Of a stretch of 64,000 nt of DNA, positions 1-9,832 are shown in pieces. A program made the translations under genes and the position numbers. Positions within the stretch are counted from its first letter, which is position 1. The number at the start of each line of letters is the position of its first letter. The notes beneath the pieces are model-generated. The model searched no databases and had not been told where the DNA came from. It saw nothing but the letters and a program-made list of their open reading frames with translations. The stretch is from NCBI GenBank assembly GCA_030765065.1, contig CM060990.1, positions 499,896,190 to 499,960,189 of the forward strand, written 5' to 3'. This stretch comes from Deroplatys truncata. Lineage: Eukaryota; Arthropoda; Insecta; Mantodea; Mantidae.

Positions 1-121
1 ATTAATGATTAAAGGCCTGAATGAGAACCAAGGAGCTGTGAAAACCTTAAAATGGCTTTTCATGGATATAATGCTTGCTAGGAAATAGAGAAATGCTTTC
101 CCGAAGAACGGAACCGAAAAA

Positions 122-200
122 GTGGCTTCTGGCCGAGTGGGGTATTTATGCTGGAATGTGTTGAAGCAAAGGTTAGCTTCGGAGGTTCGAATCTAATACA
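122..200 (+). repeat. tRNA-like SINE head or tRNA pseudogene
   Basis: An A-box-like TGGCCGAGTGG lies at 130-140 and a B-box-like GGTTCGAATCT at 184-194. Their spacing suits a serine/leucine-type tRNA. The following sequence is T-rich and shows no CCA or clear acceptor pairing, so a SINE head or decayed tRNA is more likely than a working tRNA gene. The rest of 1-560 is AT-rich, with only a random-looking 74-aa open frame at 209-433. Confidence 0.45.
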
Positions 201-564
201 GCATCAAATTGTTTAATTCTTCTTCTTTCTCCTTGTGGTTATTTTCTGTGTTTTGGTATACTAATTTATTTATTTTTCTTATTGGCTCTCCTGTCAGCCA
301 AAGACACAAGAATTACAATCAGATACTTGTGTATCATGTTTACCCTAATAAACTGTACCGTATCTGGTGTTGTAAACCGTGTTACGTAGTTAGCTTTCAT
401 TCTTTTGGGCGCATATCGACGATATTGAATTAATAGCTTTTTGTTTCATGTTTAAACGTTATGTTTCACTTACAAAGGAGTTATAAATGTGCTAAGTTCA
501 CGGGTAACCAGAATAATAGATTGTTAAAGATCGTGGATTTAATCAATGAAGTAAATGTTCAAAA

Positions 565-1576
565 CTGAAGACCCCCCTTCATTAATACCCATTTGTGTAC
601 CTTGCCGGAGAGACCTTCCTGCATGTTGTAACATGCGCGGTTTAATCTGCCTGCATTCTTCACGTATGAGTGCCCATAGATGATTTGGGCTTTGCGGTTC
701 TTGAGCATAGACCCGTTCCTTTAAATGACCCCACAGAAATAAATCCAGTGGGGTGAGATCAGGCGATCTAGAGGGCCATGCGAATGGACAACCTCGGCCA
801 ATCCATTTTTGCGGAATGTTCTATGTAAGTGATTCCTTTCAAACAGTGACAAGTGTGGTGGAGCTCCATCCTGTTGGCACAATTTCTAGGAGCAATGGCA
901 GCTCTTCTTACAGAAATGCAAAGTACCGTAGTCCTGTGACTTTCCCTTCAAAAACGTACGGCTCAATTAGCTGGTCGTCTAATATTCCGCACAAGACATT
1001 GATGCACCACTGTACCTGGAATGCAGCTTTTCTCATCCAGCGAGGATTGTCTATACTCCAGTAGTGCATATTATGGCAGTTAACGGTTCCGTTATTGTGA
1101 AATGCGGCTTCATCACTGATGAGGGCACTTCCTAAAAGCTCTGCATCCATTTGCGCTCGCTGCTGTAGCCACTGTGCATATATCACACGCGCTTGAAATT
1201 CGCGTCCGCGCACAGTCTGGTGTAGTTGTAGATGTTACGGATGATATTCAGTACGGTGCAATATGCGCATCACTGAGAACCGACTTTTGTACCGATCTTG
1301 TGCTATGGCCCTGGAACTGGTATGTGGATTGTTTTCTATTGTGTTTCGCACAGCTTCTTGTTTGCCTCCAGAGGTTATTGGAGCATCGCGAGCAGGTGGT
1401 GCTCTTCCAAATGATCCTGTTTCACGAAGGCGTCTTTCAACCCTTCGAAAAGTGTCTGCAGTAAGTGCCCTCCTTCCTGGAAACCGTTCTTCATACAGGC
1501 GCTTTGCTGACAGTGCATAACATCTTGTTTCTCCATAGATTAACAGCATGTCAACATACTCTTTGTTTGTATACAT
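565..1576 (-). pseudogene. DUF4817-type mariner-like transposase, broken
   Basis: Read on the minus strand from the ATG at 1576, the first 113 residues match the N-terminal helix-turn-helix domain (DUF4817) of insect mariner-like transposases: start MYTNKEYVDMLLIYGE, then an R-rich linker. A stop at 1235 ends this frame. Downstream, in other frames, come a DDE-like stretch with the triad region 'LISDEAAFHNNG' (about 1115), 'WSIDNPRWM', a 'QDGAPPH'-type segment (about 865) and 'RSPDLTPLDLFLWGHLK' (about 765-715). The reading ends near 565. At least one stop and two frameshifts make it inactive. The intact family is usually 300-400 aa, so nearly the whole gene is represented. Terminal inverted repeats were not resolved. 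Its 5' side runs into a MITE-like hairpin at 1664. Confidence 0.85.
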
Positions 1577-1663
1577 TATGACAGCAGCCGTGTCTGGTAG
1601 AAAGGTTTCGGATACTAAGTAGATAATGGGTAGAGAATTATTTATTCACGCCAGGCATTGAAG

Positions 1664-1935
1664 AAGGCGTAAGTAAATGTCCTTAGTCGTTTTTTTATTT
1701 GGAGGACGTTGTGATGGGCATTTTAGGGTGAATTTAAATTGACCCTAATTGTAAGTTCCCATTAAAAATGAAATTTACCCTAAAATGACCATCATAACGT
1801 CCTCCAAACAAAACACGACTAATGGCATTTATTTTCCCCCATAATATCAAGCAACGTTTATTAAAGGCATTTCTTTCTACAACGCTTAGTTTTGTAGATA
1901 TTGTACAGTCTCAAATTAAAGGGATCACCCTGTGT
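1664..1935. mobile_element. Foldback MITE, truncated copy
   Basis: A self-complementary segment: a TTTGGAGGACGTTGTGATGG-type arm near 1696-1715 pairs with its complement near 1791-1810 around a small centre. The outer right arm ('CTTTCTACAACGCTTAGTTTTG', about 1873, then 'GATCACCCTG') matches the same family at 13104-13462 and 35033-35402. The outer left arm is missing, cut off near 1660 next to the transposase pseudogene. No coding capacity. Confidence 0.75.
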
Positions 1936-2024
1936 GTATATGTTATTGTGTACAAATAAAAACTATAACAATGAAATGAAGCAGACCCAGTTGTGCTCCT
2001 CAAAGAAAGTTAAATTTTTAATTA

Positions 2025-2445
2025 TTGCAACAGTTGATCCATGAGTAGGCGATTCTTAATGCGAGTTTTGCAGCTGGACCTCTTTCCAAGAGAATAGTGG
2101 ACTGCCCTTTGAAAATAGCCTTGGTTATTGTAGGACTTTTCCGTCTGTGTAGAATGGAACTTATGCCTATTTCTCTATGTAATTGAGTATTTTGAACTAT
2201 GGTGCGTTGGTTGAAATGCGCAATATTCTATTTTGGGACGACTGCATACGTTTAATTTCAGTTGAAGCGGCTCCACCCCAAACAGGATAAGCATAAAGAA
2301 GCAAAGGTCGAGGAAGCGATGTGTAAAGTGGGAGGTACTGTTTCAGCTTTAATGAAGATTTTCGGTTTAGTAGTGGATGGAGTTTTACCAGTATAAGTAA
2401 TTTAAGATAGGTAAAGTATGGTCCACGACTAAACATAACGCAGTT
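2025..2445 (-). pseudogene. Jockey-like non-LTR retrotransposon, 3' end of RT ORF
   Basis: Minus-strand translation from 2436 gives an open 79-aa stretch with 'LHPLLNRKSSLKLKQ', 'YAYPVWGGAA' and 'QNRILRISTNAP'. These are characteristic of the C-terminal part of reverse transcriptase ORFs in the Jockey group. After a frameshift near 2200 the homology continues ('LHREIGISS') to about 2030. Only the last 130 or so residues remain, as expected for a 5'-truncated copy. No poly(A) tail or target duplication was identified. Confidence 0.75.
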
Positions 2446-2780
2446 TAATGATATTAATCGTGTTTACACCCGATACTCGAAGTCGGTGTTTAAGTCAAGC
2501 CGGGTGATAAATTGCTTTAGAATATCCTTGAAACTACTTCGCTAGCATAGAAATATCAACTTTCAGCATATCGTTATCAGCGTTTTCAAGATTTAGTGGC
2601 ATAAAATATTTCAAATCTCTAAGTAATCATTTGGCAGTGCGACAGTGAACATCGATTAACTCCTTGTCACATTATGTATGATACTGTAGACCTAACTCTT
2701 CTGCTCTGGTATTCTAATGCATAACACAAACGAAGATTTTACGCAGGTGATGGCTTCAATTCTTGTCATGCAGTTAAATT
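2446..2780. other. AT-rich intergenic stretch, nothing recognised
   Basis: No open frame of note, no repeat homology elsewhere in the window and no RNA gene was seen here. Confidence 0.5.
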
Positions 2781-2808
2781 CTTACTTTCTCTACCACGTA
2801 GCTAGCAG

Positions 2809-3194
2809 TTGACCGACCGGAATGACTCAGGTGGCAACGTCTATGGCCCGCATTCAGGAGATCGTGGGTTCGACTCCCGCGGCCGACCTTACTAACCCAT
2901 GGATTTTTTCGGGGGTTTCCCCGGGTCGCTAGGCGAATACTGGGAAGGTTCATTACATCCCCTAAAATTACCTGTCTCTACACTTCACCGATGTGCAAGC
3001 CTGTAGGTGGAGAGGAGCCGATTGCACCAGCTGCTACCCGTGTAAAGGATAGCAACCCTTCCTTCTGGCCAGTCGTTTCTCCTGGTCGGGCCGCCCTCTG
3101 TCTTTTCTCACCTCACACCCCTCTCAAGGGGGCACCCTTTCAGAGGCATAGACACAATGGATCCTGTAGATCGAGGCGCCCCCTCCGCACTTGT
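2809..3194 (+). mobile_element. tRNA-derived SINE
   Basis: The head has A-box-like TGACTCAGGTGGC and a good B box, GGGTTCGACTCCC. The body contains 'CATGGATTTTTTCGGGGGTT' followed by CCCCGGGTCGC and AGGCGAATACTGGGAAGG, shared with the copies at 23775, 56430 and 58420. The 8-bp flanks GCTAGCAG (2801-2808) and GCTAGTAG (3195-3202) form a target duplication with one mismatch. The host site is the hairpin part of the dispersed 120-bp unit: its two halves resume on either side of the SINE. Confidence 0.82.
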
Positions 3195-3700
3195 GCTAGT
3201 AGGTAGAGAAGGTATTGCATTCCATCCAAAAATTCGATACCGAAATTTCACTCGAAATACATGTTTTGAGGCCCCTCTGAATCCCAAAAAATCAAATTTA
3301 GAAAAAAACGTTTGTGTTTGGATCTGCGTGTCTTGCGTGTGTCTTTGAACAGCATAACTCAAAAACGGAAATTTGTACAAACACTAAATTTCGAATTTAA
3401 GTTCAGTGCCTTCCAAAGATGCGATACGACGATTTTCAAGAAAGCACCTCAACCCAAACTACACTTTACACGGAATACATTTCGAAAACTTTTAATTTTC
3501 TAAAAAATGGCTCTAACAGTTATGATTAAAGTACCATATATTAACCATATTTGCATGAAAAATAAAATGTATACCTTGAATTTTCCGGCAACAGCCTTTG
3601 AAGTTCTCTTCATTCGGAAGACATTTTGTACAATCTTGTATAACTGGTAAACATTAAGCGATAGATGAAAACGTACTCCATAAAACATTTATATCTACTT
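3195..3700 (-). repeat. Dispersed copy of the 59-kb hairpin repeat, inverted
   Basis: The reverse complement of 3203-3660 lines up with 59395-59740: same order of 'TTTTTGAGTTATGCT', 'GACACAC', 'GGGATTCAGAGG', 'CTCAAAACATGTATTTC' and 'GGATGGAATGCAATAC'. One satellite unit (3203-3290) is attached to its leader (3300-3660). The matching outer hairpin half lies at 2781-2800, beyond the inserted SINE. Open frames of 60-90 aa here are chance. Confidence 0.7.
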
Positions 3701-4575
3701 AAAACACACAATTATTTCAAATAAAATATTGTGGCATCAGCCATTTCTGAGATATCCGTATTCAATGGTTCGAATTGTTTAATACTTAGCCATTCCTTTA
3801 AAATCTAGTCGATTTTCATCTGTTTCTCGTGATGTCACAGAAAGAGTTTAGAATTTTAAGGCAAGCGTGTAGCGCCTAGTTCTAAAAGATTTGACTATCA
3901 CTGTTCCCTTTGTATCTATAATGAAATGTGTCACAAGCTATTTCCGGAAAGCTTTATCTCCGGAAGTATATAGAAAATATTCGCAAAGAATAATATCTGT
4001 ACCCACTAATATGCGATCGAGGGTAAAGAAAGTCATGTGAATGTAACACGTAACATTTTTTTTAATATGAAAAATCCTGTGGTAGCATTACTCAAGAACA
4101 TGATACCAATTGGTAAGTACTACAACAACTACTACCATTTCCTTGCTTAGAGTCTGCGACGTTATTTTTTAGTGGTTCGACTCCAAGTAATGTAACTAAT
4201 TATGGAGCCGTCAAATTAAGAGTCTCGTGTGTTCGCCGAAGCGGACGTTCTCTACGAAGTGGTGGAAGAATCGTTCTCCGTTGACTGTTATTTTCATTCT
4301 TCTGTTCGCCACGCTATTGTCGGAACCTACTTATTATTTGGTATGAGACTGGGTATGGAGATCTCAAAACGCAGTGGTACGTAAGAAAGAATATAGTTGG
4401 AGACACGAATTGAATTTATATGAAGTACTCAATTATGATGAAATTATGCTGAGAACAAAATGTTTAATTCTGTGATGTTAACAATACTTTGTTACTTTTG
4501 TTACTCTGACGCATTTCCACTATGATGAGATTAATTATTGTCGGTGAAGATTTTAATTATTTAATGTTTCCTAAC
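3701..4575. other. Unassigned AT-rich flank left of element 1
   Basis: No coding or repeat signal was recognised. Near 4165 and 3765 there are single B-box-like GGTTCGA motifs without a matching A box. The target duplication of element 1 begins at 4576. Confidence 0.5.
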
Positions 4576-4581
4576 ACTGAA
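4576..4581 (+). repeat. Target site duplication of element 1, left
   Basis: ACTGAA abuts the first base of the palindrome and is repeated in direct orientation at 23205-23210, immediately after its last base. Confidence 0.85.
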
Positions 4582-5330
4582 AGTAGCAATAGAATAGCGA
4601 CTTGAGCGCAGTAGAGAGATGCCGACAAGCGATAAAGTTCTTTGTTCTACGCCGACAAGCCCCGCCCCCTCCCTTTGTGTGCTCACATGCCGCCAGGTCT
4701 CGTGTCGTTAGGCCCCGCCCCCTCTCGCTTTGTGTGCTCACCTAATGCCGGCAGTATCTGTGCTAACAGGTTCTACCCCCTCCCCCATGCGTTCTACTGT
4801 GGCGTCATGACTTGATGGAATTGTTTTCTCGAGTCCTGCCGCCCCTCGGCAAATTAATTAGGTAATGTTCGTCAAACATTTTTTTTATGATTACTAAGGT
4901 CTGCAGATTGCATCCTCGAGCAATTAAGTTTTTTGATTAATGAATTGTTGACTGGAGCTTGAGTATAAGTAGTCTGCTCACGGTAACAGTCTGTCATGTA
5001 ATGAAACACTGCAGCCTTCTTGTATCTGGGGAAATCGCTTGTCCATTAGCTGAACATGTTAGACGCTTTCAACACATTAATAGGCTTTTAAGTTTACATT
5101 CCGGATCTGTTTACATACATTAGCGATCAACGACATACTTCCGTCTGGAGGTAACGGTGACACACATTAGCTGACCCGTTAGACGCTTTCACTACATTAG
5201 CGAACAATGTCAGTAATTGTTTTCCTAAGTGCTCTGCCCAACACTCAACACTTCAGATTTTAGCGATGGAAATGATATAACAAGCAGCAGCTTCTCCAAC
5301 GAGTTCCAAGTTGACCAGGATGCCCGGGTT
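4582..5330. repeat. Element 1 left terminal segment with GC boxes
   Basis: Non-satellite terminal part of the arm. It holds two GC-box-like CCCCGCCCCCT motifs (4660-4670 and 4713-4723), each followed by CTTTGTGTGCTCAC. A TATA-like TATAAG lies at 4964. A duplicated motif, CATTAGCTGA then GTTAGACGCTTTC, occurs at about 5046 and 5164. The arrangement could be an inward-facing promoter, but this is inference. Its GC-rich character contrasts with the AT-rich remainder. Confidence 0.6.
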
Positions 5331-7611
5331 CGAATTACAAATTCAGCTTCTAATAACTCAGAGACTAATTACGATAAAGACATCAAATAAAGTTTATTAC
5401 ATTAATGTCATTAGATAGTTTCTTGTGAATGTATATTTGGGTACATGGTGTCCAGGGTTCGAATACCGATAAAATGTAATTTAATTATAAATTTAATAAC
5501 TCCTAAACTAATTAAGATAAAGACGCCAAATAAACTTTATTGCCTTTATTTTATTAGGTAGTATCTTGTGGATGTGTAATTAGATACCTGACGTTCTGGG
5601 TTCGAGTCTAATGTTTAAATCGTCATTATCTCAGAAACTAAGAGAGGTAGAGGAATTGACCAAAGTATGATTGATAGCTCCTATAAGGGGTAATTAATAC
5701 TGTATATAATTTTCAATCAGTTGTCCTTACTTCGAATCCCGATCTTTCAATCACTTACTTATTTTTTCTCTATACTCTAGAATATGTCACTTAGATTGAT
5801 GCTGTAACTGCATACACAACCTTTAAACATATCAAACTAATATTGTAAATAATTTTGTTTCTGGTGTCCAGGGTTCGAATACCGATAAAATGTAATTTAA
5901 TTATAAATTTAATAACTTCTAAACTAATTAAGATAAAGACGCCAAATAAACTTTATTGCCTTTATATTATTAGGTACTATCTTGTGGATGTGTAATTAGA
6001 TACCTGACGTTCTGGGTTCGATCCGAATTTTAAATCGTCATTATCTCAGAAACTCAGAGAGGTAGACGAGTGAACCAAAGCATGATTGATAGCTCCTATA
6101 AGGGGTAATTAATACTGTATATAATTTTCAATCAGTTGTCCTTACTTCGAATCCCGATCTTTCAATCACATACTTATTTTTCTCTATACTCTAGAATATA
6201 TCACTTAGATTGATGCTGTAACTGTATACAGCACCTTTAAACATGTCAAACTAATATTGTAAATAATTTTGTTTCTGGTGTCCAGGGTTCGAATACCGAT
6301 AAAATGTAGTTTAATTATAAATTTAATAACTTCTAAACTAATTAAGATAAAGACGCCAAATAAACTTTATTGCCTTTATGTTATTAGGTATTATCTTGTG
6401 GATGTGTAATTAGATACCTGACGTTCTGGGTTCGAGCCTAATTTTAAATCGTCATTATCTCAGAAACTAAGAGAGGTAGACGAGTGAACCAAAGCATGAT
6501 TGATAGCTCCTATGAGGGGTAATTAATACTGTATATAATTTTCAATCAGTTGTCCTTACTTCGAATCCCGATCTTTCAATCACATACTTATTTTTCTCTA
6601 TACTCTAGAATATATCACTTAGATTGATGCTGTAACTGCATACAGCACCTTTAAACATATCAAACTAATATTGTAAATAATTTTGTTTCTGGTGTCCAGG
6701 GTTCGAATACCGATAAAATATAGTTTAATTATAAATTTAATAACTTCTAAACTAATTAAGATAAAGACGCCAAATAAACTTTATTGCCTTTATGTTATTA
6801 GGTATTATCTTGTGGATGTGTAATTAGATACCTGACGTTCTGGGTTCGAGCCTAATTTTAAATCGTCATTATCTCAGAAACTAAGAGAGGTAGACGAGTG
6901 AACCAAAGCATGATTGATAGCTCCTATGAGGGGTAATTAATACCGTATATAATTTTCAATCAGTTGTCCTTACTTCGAATCCCGATCTATCAATCACTTA
7001 CTTATTTTTCTCTATACTCTAGAATATATCACTTAGATTGATGCTGTAACTGCATACAGCACCTTTAAACATATCAAACTAATATTGTAAATAATTTTGT
7101 TTCTGGTGTCCAGGGTTCGAATACCGATAAAATGTAATTTAATTATAAATTTAATAACTCCTAAACTAATTAAGATAAAGACGCCAAATAAACTTTATTG
7201 CGTTTATGTTACTAGGTAGTATCTTGTGGATGTGTAATTAGATACCTGACGTTCTGGGTTCGAGCCTAATGTTTAAATCGTCATTATCTCAGAAACTAAG
7301 AGAGGTAGAGGAATTGACCAAAGCATGATTGATAGCTCCTATTAGGGGCAATTAATACTGTATATAATTTTCAATCAGCTGTCCTTACTTCGAATCCCGA
7401 TCTTTCAATCACTTACTTATTTTTCTCTATACTCTAGAATATATCACTTAGATTGATGCTGTAAATGCATACAGCACCCTTAAACATATCAAACTAATAT
7501 TGTAAATAATATTGGTTCTGGTGTCCAGGGTTCGAATACCGATAAAATGTAATTTAATTATAAATTTAATAACTCCTAAACTAATTAAGATAAAGACACC
7601 AAATAAACTTT
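5331..7611. repeat. 414-bp tandem array, left arm (about 6 units)
   Basis: Units are marked by GGTGTCCAGGGTTCGAATAC at about 5448, 5863, 6276, 6690, 7105 and 7519, a period of 412-415 bp. Each unit carries three tRNA B-box-like motifs: GGTTCGAATACC, GGTTCGAGCCT and CTTCGAATCCC. No A boxes and no coding frame. The array ends abruptly at 'AAATAAACTT', where the purine-rich minisatellite begins. Confidence 0.85.
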
Positions 7612-8228
7612 TATAGGGGAAAGGATGCTCTCCTGAAACATTAGGTCTCTAGATAGAAGTATTTATAGGGGAGAGATAGGGAATACCAGGGCTGATGCTA
7701 GGCTAGTCAGATGCTAAAGGAGGGAGGGATATGCTTTATACGAGAGAGATAGGGAACACAAGGAAAGATGCTATACTAAACAGGACTTGAAGGGTAGAAT
7801 ATGAGCGATATAGCAAACCGAGGAGAGGTATTAGGATAGGAGTTTTGAATGATGGAGTACGCGTTTATATGCGAGAGATAGGGAATACGAGGTTCGATGC
7901 TAGGCTAGACGGTGTTGAATGAGGGAATGCATCTTATATGAGAGAGGTAGGGGAATATGATGAGAAGTGCTAGGCTAGTCGGGAAGGTCTGAATGAGAGA
8001 GTATACGTCTATATGGGAAAATATAGGGAAAACGAAGGTAGGTGCTAGGTTGAGAGAGTCTTCAAGGAGGAAAATGCATTTATATGAGAGCGTTAGGGCA
8101 TACGAGGAGAGGTGCTAGTCTAGACATGGTTTGAGGATTAGAGTATACGTTTATATGGGAGAAATATGGAAAACGGGAGAGATACAAGGATAGACAGAGA
8201 TTGAAGGAGGAGGAATGTAGGTTTATAC
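7612..8228. repeat. Purine-rich ~70-bp minisatellite, element 1 left arm
   Basis: Imperfect tandem units of the type GAGAGATAGGGAATACGAGG, then GAGGTGCTAGGCTAGACAGG, then TTGAAGGAGGGAATGCG, then TTTATATGG. The same unit fills the outer arms of elements 2 and 3, which is the clearest sequence link between the three. Confidence 0.8.
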
Positions 8229-8390
8229 TGTAATATAGAGAGTAATTCGATTATAAAACTTTTCTCATCCAGCCTTACAACACTTTTATATACTTATTTT
8301 CTAAACCTTACAAACTTTATATTTGTTAAACAGTAGTGCGCGAGACGGAGAGGGACAAACAGTATATCGGTTTACAGTGAAGTATACATC
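8229..8390. repeat. Family-conserved arm block, element 1 left
   Basis: Begins 'TAATATAGAGAGTAATTCGA', then TTCTCATCCAGCCTTACAAC, 'CTTACAAACTTTATAT', 'GAGACGGAGAGGGACAAA' and 'GGTTTACAGTGAAG'. The same succession occurs in both arms of elements 2 and 3, while the sequence around it differs. A shared functional or ancestral arm sequence is inferred. Confidence 0.8.
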
Positions 8391-8762
8391 CTAACCTATT
8401 CCCACCTTGTTTGTTCTGGATCTTCTCATTGTCTATCATCTAACGTAAACACGTAACAAGACGTAACACAGGAAATCATACATATGGCACATTAAAAAAA
8501 TAAAGGTATATATAATGAAACATAAACAAGTAGACAGAGGGTCGTCGATACATAGAAAACCAGGAGTTGTATGTACTGAGACCATAGATTAGTATAGGCA
8601 AACAACAAAGAAGTGAATTTATAGTGTAAATAGCCAAATATTTTCAAATATTATTATAGTCTAAAAGTATATAACTTAATTATGTATCGAGTATTGAGAA
8701 ATAAACGTTATTCATTATTCACTAATCTCAGATCACTGCAATTGTATTGAATCAATTCACAA
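8391..8762. repeat. Arm segment with a few GTAACA motifs, no gene
   Basis: It contains 'AACACGTAACAAGACGTAAC' near 8447, which resembles the unit amplified in element 2. The remainder is AT-rich and unassigned. Its inverted counterpart is 17783-18154. Confidence 0.55.
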
Positions 8763-9062
8763 TTGCTAATGCCATTCAACTTTCATTCGTCTCTGATACA
8801 TAAACAAATTGCAAAATGGAGAAGGACGAAAGTAATAAAAAGACTCAGGCAGCAAATTTTAAGAAAGAAGAGAAAGATATATGACCGACATTGTTTTGGA
8901 ACACAAATTAGTCTTGAAAATAAAATGACTGATAGCTCTGCTAAGCGTAAGGAAGAGACATGGAAATAAATTGCAAATGAATACAATTCTAGGTTGGAAA
9001 AGAAGATAAACAACATTCATGTAAACCAATTTTTAAAAATCAGTTTAACTGAATACATGTAA
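8763..9062 (+). pseudogene. Myb/SANT-like DNA-binding protein remnant, left arm
   Basis: A basic ORF of 68 aa is followed, after one in-frame TAA, by about 30 more residues to the stop at 9062. The C-terminal part of the first ORF and the continuation ('KMTDSSAKRKEETWK', stop, 'IANEYNSR') match the last helix region of Myb/SANT-like (Myb_DNA-bind_5) domains common in insect transposon and host proteins. The N-terminal helix is weak. The same stop is present in the mirror copy, so the lesion predates or was copied during arm formation. It is probably non-functional unless the stop is read through. Confidence 0.5.
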
Positions 9063-9100
9063 AAAAACATATCACTTTACAAAAAGTAATGCAGACAACA

Positions 9101-9106
9101 TTTATT
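9101..9106 (-). terminator. Polyadenylation signal, left arm cassette
   Basis: TTTATT on the plus strand, reading AATAAA on the minus strand, downstream of the 9159-9368 ORF. Mirror of 17439-17444. Confidence 0.45.
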
Positions 9107-9158
9107 TTTTATAAACATTATCCTATTACATTACTTTACAAAAAACCATACATATTTC

Positions 9159-9368
9159 CTAAAGGCAAAGGTGATAGTCTAGACATTCTAAACACTCAGT
9201 TATATAATCATATACATCACACAGAAAGAGACCTGCATTATCAGTAAAAAAACTAAACATCTCAACAATGTCTGAATGATGTATTTTATAAGTACAAGTT
9301 TTTTGATATTTCAAAGTTCCTGTTAACCATGGCAGTAATTGATTAACACAATTTCTCGATCCTGTCAT
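9159..9368 (-). CDS. Small ORF (69 aa) overlapping zinc-finger ORF, left arm
   Basis: The predicted peptide starts MTGSRNCVNQLLPWLTG and ends with a cysteine/leucine-rich tail. No family was recognised. Its start codon overlaps the stop of the preceding 155-aa ORF by ATGA, an arrangement that can allow reinitiation. The peptide is identical in the two arms. A polyadenylation-type AATAAA lies about 52 bp beyond its stop. It could instead be 3' UTR of the zinc-finger transcript. Confidence 0.4.
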   Translation of the reverse strand: MTGSRNCVNQLLPWLTGTLKYQKTCTYKIHHSDIVEMFSFFTDNAGLFLCDVYDYITECLECLDYHLCL

Positions 9369-9832
9369 GCTATAACTTTAGATGCTTTCAGCTTACTTAT
9401 AATTTCCTCAATCTCTTGTGTGTGACTATTATTACCAGCATCCCTCGACGCAATTAGTAACCTCAATATATTTACTAGTCTATTCGGATTTTCAAGCGTT
9501 GATATCACTGAATCATCATCATCTGAAGATTTCATATTCTTGCAACTTCCGATGTATCCAGATTTTTCACCAACAGTAGTCTCCAGTGAAGGACAGAGGC
9601 TTGATCCGGTATAACATTCCCCTCTATACATCTTCGGATCTTCAAGTGCAGGTGAGAGAGTCGATTCAGTATAACATGTTGCTCTATGAAACTTAAATCT
9701 TGACAAAGAACGATTCTTAAAAATCCGCCCGCATACACAGCATCTAATAACGCGTTTTCCTCCATGTGTAATGTATGAAAAATCGTGTTTCTCATTCGTC
9801 AGTTGCACAGATTTTCCCGGGCAGTAGTTCAT
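9365..9832 (-). CDS. C2HC zinc-finger protein, 155 aa, left arm
   Basis: An open frame from the ATG at 9832 to a stop at 9365. Residues about 31-53 carry 'RCCVCGRIFKNRSLSRFKFH' and then RATC, a C-x2-C-x14-H-x3-C arrangement with the phenylalanine and leucine spacing of zinc-finger domains. The middle is rich in S/T/C/Y with an acidic 'SSDDDDS' stretch. The C-terminus ('EIEEIISKLKASKVIA') is probably helical. A nucleic-acid-binding role is inferred. The frame stays open in both arms with one amino-acid difference, unlike the decayed polB genes nearby, which hints at recent copying or constraint. I do not recognise a named family beyond the zinc finger. Confidence 0.6.
   Translation of the reverse strand: MNYCPGKSVQLTNEKHDFSYITHGGKRVIRCCVCGRIFKNRSLSRFKFHRATCYTESTLSPALEDPKMYRGECYTGSSLCPSLETTVGEKSGYIGSCKNMKSSDDDDSVISTLENPNRLVNILRLLIASRDAGNNSHTQEIEEIISKLKASKVIA

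Noticed and set aside
5331..7611. Clusters of true tRNA genes suggested by repeated GGTTCGA motifs
   Set aside because: No A boxes, acceptor stems or cloverleaf pairing accompany the B-box-like motifs.
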